Shown: in pieces, positions 1 to 5,170 of the stretch
Layout: every line of letters starts with the position of its first letter
Numbering within the stretch: position 1 is the first letter of the stretch
Assembly: GCA_027619145.1 (NCBI GenBank)
Contig: JAQCGA010000339.1
Coordinates: 1-5,170, forward strand
Direction: 5' to 3'
Length of the DNA stretch: 5,170 nucleotides
Origin: a bacterium
Lineage (GTDB): Bacteria; Latescibacterota; UBA2968; GCA-2709665
Made by a program: the position numbers and the translations under genes
The notes under the pieces: model-generated
Databases searched by the model: none
What the model saw: the letters and a program-made list of their open reading frames with translations, nothing else
Told to the model about the DNA's origin: nothing

Positions 1-1537
1 CATGAGCGGGAGCCCGGTATATATTGATGAGAAACTTATTGGAGCCGTAGCTTACAGTTTTGGAATTTTTGCCAACGAGCCCATTGCTGGTATTACACCG
101 ATTGCGGAGATGGTAGATCTTTTCAGCCGTCCGCCTGCAGTGCAGCGTGCTTCTACGGGGCGTCTGCCGAAGGCGGACCTGGGTATGCTTTCTGGTCTGG
201 TTGGGCACGAGGTGAGTGAAATTCGGCCCATTGCAACGCCACTTGTGATGTCGGGATTTTCACCTCGGGTGATGTCGGATTTACACGAGACGTTTCGGCC
301 GCTGGGCCTGGTGCCTGTTCAGGGAGGCGGCGGAGACGATCCGCGTTTGCCAGCCGGGCCGTTTGAGCCTGGGGCTGCGCTGGGTGTGCAGTTGATCCGG
401 GGAGATTTTAGTGTAACAGGCATTGGTACACTGACCTACCGGGACGGCGACCGCGTTGTTGGCTTTGGCCACCCGATGCTCTTTGGCGGCAGTACAGCGA
501 TGCCGATGACAGCCGCTTATATTCACCATGTTTTTTCCAGCCAGTTCCAGTCGTTTAAATTGGGTGTGGCCACGGTTCCGATGGGCGTCATTGACCAGGA
601 CCGTGCACCGGGAATTGCGGGTACAATTGGCACGCACGCAGTGATGATGCCTACGCAGATCCAGGTGCGCTCGCCCGGCAAAGAAGAACAGTTCAAGATG
701 GAAGTGTTGCTCAATCAAGACATTAGCCCTGCCTTGATACGCGCTGCCGTAGCCAGTGCGTTGATCTCATCGGAAAAGCTGATGGGAGAGGTTACCGTAA
801 AGGCCCGGGTTCGCATTGAACTGGCGGGCCGACCGCCTATTGTACAGGAAAATATTTATGCCGGGAATCTGGGATTGGGGCGGGCTGTGTTGGGGATGAC
901 GACCCCTCTGGCAAAGCTGCTACAGAATCCGTTTGAGGCGGTAGAGATTCAGAACGTTGCATTCGAGTTGGATGTAGAAGAGCAGGCTCGAGCGGCAAAG
1001 ATTTCGTCGGTGCGTCTGCAAAAAACGCGCTTCCAACCTGGAGATACGGCCCAGGTTACGGTACTGTTGCAACCTTATCTGGCAGCCCCTGAAACGGTGG
1101 TGGCCCAGTTGAAAATTCCGCCGCAGGCACGGGGAAACCGGTTGATGCTGGTGGTGACCAGCGCGGGGGCTTACCAGAAAATGGAGTCCAAGCGGGCGCC
1201 CGGTGCACACGCGGCTCGGAACCTGGACGATCTGGTTCGGTTGCTGCGGGTTGTGGACCGAAATGATGAATTGATTTTTAAATTGCTTTCAACAAGCCCG
1301 GGTGTCACAATTGAAGGGCGAGAGGTTTCCGCATTGCCGGCATCTGTGCTTGCTGCACTGGGAATGAGCCGCGAATCTGGTGCGATACAGCCGGTGAGTC
1401 AGACGGTTCTGGGAGAGGTTCGTGTAAAAACGAACTATGTGCTTTCTGGGAATCAGACGGTGCTTCTGAATGTGGACGGCGAGAAAGACGGTGTGGTATT
1501 TACCGGGAAGGCGGGCAATGGTGGCGAACCGAAATAG
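1..1537 (+). CDS. SpoIVB-type peptidase S55 domain protein, C-terminal 511 residues (5' truncated by window)
   Basis: The reading frame is open at the left edge. The first visible ATG is an internal Met in a GMSGSP-like motif, not a start, and base 1 is the last base of the preceding codon. MSGSPVY followed by KLIGAVAY and an IAGITPI stretch matches the serine end of peptidase family S55 (Bacillus SpoIVB). The nucleophile would be the Ser encoded at 5-7; the family His and Asp would lie upstream of the window. Visible residues 128-215 form a second S55-like half: GIGTLTY, GFGHPM (154-159), MPM (167-169), SFKLG, then DQDR and GIAGTIG (198-210). Residues 340-375 and 465-495 look beta-rich, with a helical NLDDLVRLL segment (407-415) between them. 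The protein is probably exported, since family members act outside the cytoplasm, but its signal peptide cannot be seen. It may be an active self-cleaving peptidase or a structural envelope protein with an S55 fold. Its substrate is unknown. The family call is fairly secure; the function is not. Confidence 0.82.
   Translation, partial: MSGSPVYIDEKLIGAVAYSFGIFANEPIAGITPIAEMVDLFSRPPAVQRASTGRLPKADLGMLSGLVGHEVSEIRPIATPLVMSGFSPRVMSDLHETFRPLGLVPVQGGGGDDPRLPAGPFEPGAALGVQLIRGDFSVTGIGTLTYRDGDRVVGFGHPMLFGGSTAMPMTAAYIHHVFSSQFQSFKLGVATVPMGVIDQDRAPGIAGTIGTHAVMMPTQIQVRSPGKEEQFKMEVLLNQDISPALIRAAVASALISSEKLMGEVTVKARVRIELAGRPPIVQENIYAGNLGLGRAVLGMTTPLAKLLQNPFEAVEIQNVAFELDVEEQARAAKISSVRLQKTRFQPGDTAQVTVLLQPYLAAPETVVAQLKIPPQARGNRLMLVVTSAGAYQKMESKRAPGAHAARNLDDLVRLLRVVDRNDELIFKLLSTSPGVTIEGREVSALPASVLAALGMSRESGAIQPVSQTVLGEVRVKTNYVLSGNQTVLLNVDGEKDGVVFTGKAGNGGEPK
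1505..1511 (+). promoter_or_regulatory. Putative ribosome binding site of the beta-propeller gene
   Basis: GGGAAGG lies six bases before the ATG at 1518 and inside the coding end of the S55 gene. It supports 1518 as the start rather than the in-frame ATG at 1470, which would add 16 non-signal-like residues (WTARKTVWYLPGRR and so on) and a 68-base overlap. A GTG follows the ATG immediately (1521) and could serve as well. The match to the anti-Shine-Dalgarno is moderate. Confidence 0.5.
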
Positions 1538-3605
1538 ATGCGAGAAACAGGATGTCGGGCGCCTGGGGTATAAAGGTATTTTCCTGGCCTGTTTCCTGTG
1601 GGCTGGGGTTGCAGGGGCTGTGGAACCGCAGGTATGGAACACACAAATACAAGCTGAATTTGCCAGCGGAGAACTGGAACATGTTTCGTTGACGCGAGAC
1701 GGGGTGGTTTTGCTTGCGCCGGAGCTGGAAGAAGTAGCAGATACAGGCGAGGCGTTTGTGTGGGCACTGGCTGAAGACCGGAACGGGCGGCTCTACGTTG
1801 CTACGGGCAACGAAGGTAAGATATTTGCCCTGGATGCCAAAGGCAAGAGTACGCTTCTTTTTGATTCGGAGGAAGTTGCCATTTTTAGTTTGGCCATTGC
1901 GCCGGACGGAGCGCTGTATGCAGGATCGTCGCCGGGTGGGTTGATCTATAAAATTGTGCCGGGCAAAGAGGCGGAGATTTTCTGTCGGACCGGTGACGAG
2001 CATGTGTGGGTACTGGTGCCAGATGGCCGAGGTGGTCTGTACGCTGCAACCGGAGGAAAATCTGGGCGTATTCTGCGTGTGTCTGGCCGGGGAGAAGTTG
2101 AGCTGGTGTACCAGAGCACGGATCACAATGTGGTGAGTTTGATCCGGGGTTCAGATGGAAGCCTGTACGCGGGCACGGACGAAAACGGGCTGGTGTACCG
2201 GGTGGATCCATCTGGCAAGGTGGCTGTTTTGTACGATGTCGCAGAAGAAGAAGTCCATGCGTTGGCTTTGGGCGCGGATGGTATGTTGTATGCTGGAGCC
2301 ATGCCGGGCAACGCAAAGCAGTCTGGTGGGAAGGGGAGTGCGCCGCCTGGGCAAGGAGGGGTTCCGTCCAAGGCCGGGTCCGTGTTATATGCGATCCGGC
2401 CATCGGGCGCGGCATTGCGCCTATGGGAAACGGCCGAACCCTTGTTGCTGGCTCTGCACGTGGGCAGCACCGGAGAAATCACGGTGGTAACCGGCGATGA
2501 AGGGCGTGTCTATCGGGTTGGGAAAGATGGGTCTGCCACATTGCTTGCACGGTTGGCCGATGTGCAGCCCTGGGCGTTTTGCGCGGGTCGAAACGATGTT
2601 CTCTGGATGGGGACTGCAGGTGCAGGCAAGGTGTATCGCCTGAGAAAAATGTACGCACGTGCGGGTACGCTGACCTCTGCCGCCAAAGATTTTCGGCTGG
2701 TTTCCAGGTGGGGGAAAATGGCCTGGCGTGCCGAGGTACCGGAAGGGGCTTCCCTGGCATTTCAGACCCGGTCTGGCAATAGCGAAACGCCCGATGATAC
2801 GTGGAGCGAGTGGTCGCAATCCGTACAGGAGGCCGGTCAGGTTTTGAGCCCGCCTGCTCGTTTTTTGCAGTACCGGGCAGATTTACAATCCTCAAGTGGA
2901 AAGGCCACACCCCGATTTCGTGAGATTCGCCTGGTAGGGTTACAGGAGAATATGCCGCCCATGGTTTTGTCTGTGGAGGCAAAGGCCCAGGTGGGTCAGG
3001 GAAATGGTTCTGGGCCAGGGAAAGAGCCGGGGCAGGTAAGAAAAGGGGCGGATGCCGGGCCTGGAGAATGGGAAATCACCTGGGAAGCGGGGGATGTGAA
3101 CGATGATCGTTTGACCTATTCTTTGTTTTACCGAGGTGTGGGTGAAAGGAACTGGAAATTGCTGGCAGAGGATCTTACTACAACCTCCTATCGCTGGCAG
3201 ATCGATTCGGCGCCTGAAGGCACGGTTCAGGTTCGGGTGGTGGCTTCTGATCGGGCAAGCAACCCCGGATCGATGGCATTGTCTGCAGAGCGCGTGAGTG
3301 TACCGTTCGATCTGGATCATACGCCGCCGGGTGTTGCGCTGGAAAGTGAAGTGAAGGGTGCGGGTACCGTAGTGGTAGAAGGGGTGGTAGAAGACCGTAC
3401 CAGTGCGATTCGGGAGGCGGCTTATTCGGTAAATTCTGGAGCCTGGATGGTCTTTTTTCCAGAAGACGGAATTTTTGATTCCCACAGGGAGACGTTTCGT
3501 TTTACGCTGAATCGGCTTTCTTTGGGAGAACATACCGTGGTGGTGCGGGCTGTGGATGCACAGGGCAATGTGGGGGTTGGTAAAGTTGTTGTTGAGATGA
3601 AGTGA
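1518..3605 (+). CDS. Exported beta-propeller protein with C-terminal beta-sandwich (Ig/FnIII-like) domains
   Basis: The protein has 695 residues from the ATG at 1518. A basic N-terminus precedes a hydrophobic core (GIFLACFLWAGVAGA, 20-34), which suggests a Sec signal peptide cut near AGA|VEP, so export across the inner membrane is expected. Residues 78-378 contain about seven repeats of 40-45 residues with the pattern DG.LYAGT...G.VYR(I/V)...G....L, for example DGALYAG, DGSLYAG and DGMLYAG. This is typical of NHL/YVTN/SMP-30-like propellers. Residues 388-473 resemble a carbohydrate-binding or discoidin-like sandwich (TRSGN, DDTWSEWS, SPPARFLQYRA). A Gly/Pro/Lys-rich linker (488-515) leads to an FnIII-like domain (517-595) and an Ig-like domain (602-695, opening DHTPPG and ending AVDAQGNVG). 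No catalytic motif or C-terminal anchor is seen, so a binding or scaffold role is inferred. The 20-base overlap with the S55 gene suggests a coupled partner. The exact ligand and gene name are not recognisable. Confidence 0.8.
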   Translation: MVANRNRCEKQDVGRLGYKGIFLACFLWAGVAGAVEPQVWNTQIQAEFASGELEHVSLTRDGVVLLAPELEEVADTGEAFVWALAEDRNGRLYVATGNEGKIFALDAKGKSTLLFDSEEVAIFSLAIAPDGALYAGSSPGGLIYKIVPGKEAEIFCRTGDEHVWVLVPDGRGGLYAATGGKSGRILRVSGRGEVELVYQSTDHNVVSLIRGSDGSLYAGTDENGLVYRVDPSGKVAVLYDVAEEEVHALALGADGMLYAGAMPGNAKQSGGKGSAPPGQGGVPSKAGSVLYAIRPSGAALRLWETAEPLLLALHVGSTGEITVVTGDEGRVYRVGKDGSATLLARLADVQPWAFCAGRNDVLWMGTAGAGKVYRLRKMYARAGTLTSAAKDFRLVSRWGKMAWRAEVPEGASLAFQTRSGNSETPDDTWSEWSQSVQEAGQVLSPPARFLQYRADLQSSSGKATPRFREIRLVGLQENMPPMVLSVEAKAQVGQGNGSGPGKEPGQVRKGADAGPGEWEITWEAGDVNDDRLTYSLFYRGVGERNWKLLAEDLTTTSYRWQIDSAPEGTVQVRVVASDRASNPGSMALSAERVSVPFDLDHTPPGVALESEVKGAGTVVVEGVVEDRTSAIREAAYSVNSGAWMVFFPEDGIFDSHRETFRFTLNRLSLGEHTVVVRAVDAQGNVGVGKVVVEMK

Positions 3606-4711
3606 GTTCTACTCAAGTGACCGATGAAGCGTATATGCAACTGGCCCTGGAACTGGCCCAAAAAGGACGCAGTACCGTGCGTTCCGGGGCCATGGTTGGT
3701 GCTGTAGCGGTTCGGGGTGGGCAGATTATTGGCGAAGGATTTCACCCGGAGCCAGGCAAACCCCATGCTGAAGTTTATGCACTGGAACAGGTTGCGGACG
3801 GTACTCCGGATGTGACGCTCTATGTGACTCTTGAACCCTGCGCTCACACTGGTCGCACGCCTCCGTGCGCCGATTTTTTGATTCGTAAAAAGGTGAGCCG
3901 GGTGGTCTGTGCGATGGTGGACCCGGACGTTCGGGTTTCAGGGCAGGGCATTGGTCGGTTGCGCGAGGCTGGGATTGCTGTAGAAGTGGGGTTGTTGGAG
4001 GCCGAGGCGCGGCGTTTGAACGAAGTGTTTATCAAACACCGTACAACCGGATTGCCGTTTGTTACGCTCAAGCTGGCGCAAACACTGGACGGCTGTATTG
4101 CCACGGCGTCTGGAGATTCGAAGTGGATTACTTCGGAAGCTTCCCGGACTCGGGTACATGAAATGCGAGCTGCCGTGGGTGCGGTGCTGGTGGGGAGTGG
4201 GACGGTGCGTGCAGATGATCCGCGGCTTTCGGTAAGACTGGCTCAGGGACAGGACCCGGTGAAGATTGTGCTGGATAGCCGGCTGGAGGTTCCCACAACG
4301 GCGCAGGTCTTCCAGGGTGCTCGATTGGTTCTGGCGGCGTTGGAAGATGTGCCCGGAGCGCAACGCCAGATTGTAGAGGATGTCGGGGCCGAGGTCTGGA
4401 CGTTTTCTGCACCAGGCGGTCGTCCTGCATTGCGAGATGTGCTGGCTCGGGCCGGGAAAGAAGAACTGACCCACGTGTTCATTGAAGGTGGCGGCGAAGT
4501 AGCGGCTTCTGCTTTGCGCGAGGGGCTGGGGGACCGCGTGGCGGGTTTTATAGCGCCCAAACTGGTTGGCGGTGGAATTTCTGCTGTGGGCGAGATGGGA
4601 ATTTTAAAAATTGCAGATGCGGTGCAATTGGAGGATGTGCAGGTAGAGCAGATTGGAGATGACCTGCTGTACACTGCAAAAGTAAAAGCCGGCACCGGGA
4701 AAACAGAATGA
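3602..4711 (+). CDS. ribD: Bifunctional riboflavin biosynthesis protein RibD (pyrimidine deaminase / 5-amino-6-(5-phosphoribosylamino)uracil reductase)
   Basis: The protein has 369 residues, the usual RibD length, and is cytoplasmic. The N-terminal domain (about 1-147) deaminates the diaminopyrimidine made from GTP. The C-terminal domain (about 150-365) reduces the ribosyl side chain with NADPH. Zinc and catalytic residues are present: H55-A-E57 (in PHAEVYAL), then C80 and C89 in TLEPCAHTGRTPPC. The reductase has LKLAQTLDG (157-164), SKWIT (173-177), VGSGTVRADDP (197-207), the VLDSRLEVP segment and the EGGG motif at 295-298, followed by FIAPKLVGGG. The start is GTG, because the same frame has a TGA at 3593; the next candidate, ATG at 3635, would cut into the first helix. 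The GTG overlaps the upstream stop in GTGA, with only a weak GAG sequence before it, so translation probably depends on termination of the propeller gene. The oddity is that the PNP motif reads SGA (28-30) and DPNP reads DPDV (107-110). RibD identity is secure from the whole architecture and from the neighbouring ribE. Confidence 0.95.
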   Translation: MSSTQVTDEAYMQLALELAQKGRSTVRSGAMVGAVAVRGGQIIGEGFHPEPGKPHAEVYALEQVADGTPDVTLYVTLEPCAHTGRTPPCADFLIRKKVSRVVCAMVDPDVRVSGQGIGRLREAGIAVEVGLLEAEARRLNEVFIKHRTTGLPFVTLKLAQTLDGCIATASGDSKWITSEASRTRVHEMRAAVGAVLVGSGTVRADDPRLSVRLAQGQDPVKIVLDSRLEVPTTAQVFQGARLVLAALEDVPGAQRQIVEDVGAEVWTFSAPGGRPALRDVLARAGKEELTHVFIEGGGEVAASALREGLGDRVAGFIAPKLVGGGISAVGEMGILKIADAVQLEDVQVEQIGDDLLYTAKVKAGTGKTE

Positions 4712-4752
4712 GAAGTGGGGCGGAATCCGGGCATGGGTGAAGGAGAGGTGTG
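4712..4752 (+). promoter_or_regulatory. ribD-ribE intergenic gap with strong ribosome binding site
   Basis: This is the only gap in the window. AAGGAGAGGT (4739-4748) is a near-ideal Shine-Dalgarno sequence, with AAGGAG seven bases before the ATG at 4753, and it fixes the ribE start. There is no hairpin followed by a T run and no obvious -35/-10 pair. The gap is far too short for an FMN riboswitch. ribE is therefore expected to be read through from ribD and to have its own efficient initiation site. Confidence 0.75.
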
Positions 4753-5170
4753 ATGTTTACGGGGTTGATTGAAGAAATTGGATGTGTGCGGGCCATCCGG
4801 AAACGCGCAGGATACCAGCAGACCACTGTGGGTGCACAGCGTGTGTTGGAAGACGTTCGGACTGGAGATAGCATTACGCTCAATGGCGCGTGTCATACGG
4901 TGGTTGTGTTTGACAAGGATGGATTCACCGTGGAGTCTGTGGATGAAACGCTTCGACGGACGACTCTGGGGGGGCTGCGTGTGGGCAGCCCGGTGAATTT
5001 GGAACGTGCTATGAAACTGGGCGATCGTTTGGGTGGGCACCTGGTAGCAGGCCACGTAGATGGGGTGGGACGGATTTTACAGCGGCAGGAATCTGCGGAT
5101 AATACTGTGTTTCAAATTGGATTGCCGGAGGAACTGGCTCCGTATGTGGCAGAAAAGGGGTCGATTACGG
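4753..5170 (+). CDS. ribE: Riboflavin synthase (alpha chain), N-terminal 139 residues (3' truncated by window)
   Basis: This enzyme dismutates two 6,7-dimethyl-8-ribityllumazine molecules into riboflavin and the ribitylaminouracil precursor, the last step of riboflavin synthesis. The protein begins with the family hallmark MFTGLIEEIG. Barrel one continues with GDSITLNGACHTVV (38-51), ESVDETLRRTTLGGL (61-75) and VNLERAMKLGDRLGGH (81-96). Barrel two, the internal duplication, opens with HLVAGHVDGVGRI (96-108) and runs to EKGSIT, just before the expected second NGxSLTV motif. Homologs have about 200-220 residues, so roughly 60-80 are missing beyond the window edge. The start is secure from the conserved N-terminus and the strong Shine-Dalgarno sequence. 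The gene is also called ribC in some bacteria (for example E. coli). A histidine replaces the usual leucine in NGxCLTV. Downstream, ribA/ribB or ribH would be typical neighbours but cannot be seen. Confidence 0.95.
   Translation, partial: MFTGLIEEIGCVRAIRKRAGYQQTTVGAQRVLEDVRTGDSITLNGACHTVVVFDKDGFTVESVDETLRRTTLGGLRVGSPVNLERAMKLGDRLGGHLVAGHVDGVGRILQRQESADNTVFQIGLPEELAPYVAEKGSIT

Noticed and set aside
2..4. ATG at the left edge as the start of the first gene
   Set aside because: It encodes the Met of the conserved GMSGSP-type motif, which lies deep inside S55 proteins, so the gene begins before the window.
1470..1517. An upstream ATG giving the propeller protein 16 more residues
   Set aside because: The extension is the out-of-frame reading of the S55 C-terminus, and it would push the signal peptide's hydrophobic core to about residue 36. 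The ATG at 1518 has a better placed ribosome binding site.
1500..2126. A 208-codon minus-strand open frame over the S55/propeller junction
   Set aside because: It is antisense to two real genes, has a composition-biased translation rich in His, Arg, Gln and Pro, and has no recognisable domain.
3500..3640. FMN riboswitch (RFN element) before ribD
   Set aside because: The whole stretch is coding up to a 4-base overlap, and I see none of the conserved RFN sequence blocks.
4733..4753. A six-codon mini-ORF (MGEGEV) whose TGA overlaps the ribE ATG as TGATG, like a leader peptide
   Set aside because: Its codons are simply the Shine-Dalgarno sequence of ribE, it has no ribosome binding site of its own, and an overlap this short is easily chance.
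4243..5055. A 270-codon open frame on the minus strand across ribD and ribE
   Set aside because: It lies opposite two strongly recognised genes, its translation is Pro/Ser/Thr/Arg-rich with no family motif, and it is explained as a shadow of plus-strand codon bias.

Overview
The window holds four consecutive plus-strand genes with almost no space between them. They are the end of an exported SpoIVB-type (peptidase family S55) protein, a complete exported beta-propeller protein, a complete ribD (bifunctional riboflavin deaminase/reductase) and the first two thirds of ribE (riboflavin synthase). Both outer genes are cut by the window edges. No RNA gene, mobile element, CRISPR array or terminator is visible, and the minus strand carries no convincing gene.

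Layout: bases 1-1537 encode the C-terminal 511 residues of the S55 protein, entered at its GMSGSP-type serine motif. The propeller gene (1518-3605) starts inside the last 20 bases of that gene. ribD (3602-4711) starts on a GTG that overlaps the propeller gene's TGA in a 4-base GTGA overlap. A 41-base gap carrying a strong Shine-Dalgarno sequence separates ribD from ribE (4753 onward). This packing argues for one polycistronic unit with translational coupling. No promoter or FMN riboswitch sits directly before ribD or ribE, so any such control would lie upstream of the window or inside a coding region.

Functionally there are two halves. The first two proteins look like an envelope pair. One has S55 serine-peptidase features, and the other has a signal peptide, about seven propeller repeats and three beta-sandwich-like domains. 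The last two are cytoplasmic enzymes of riboflavin synthesis. RibD converts the GTP-derived pyrimidine to the ribitylaminouracil phosphate, and RibE dismutates lumazine to riboflavin. Why the two halves share an operon is not evident from the sequence.

Organism: the coding sequences are moderately GC-rich by eye, and the propeller protein has an ordinary Sec signal. S55 proteins with a GFGHP half-domain beside a propeller protein are, from general knowledge, reminiscent of Acidobacteriota or related environmental diderm lineages. This assignment is an inference and is weak.

The most notable points are three. RibD has lost the near-invariant PNP and DPNP motifs of its deaminase domain while keeping all the zinc ligands. 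The S55 protein contains a second half-domain resembling the histidine side of S55 but without a second serine motif. Riboflavin genes are coupled translationally to envelope genes.
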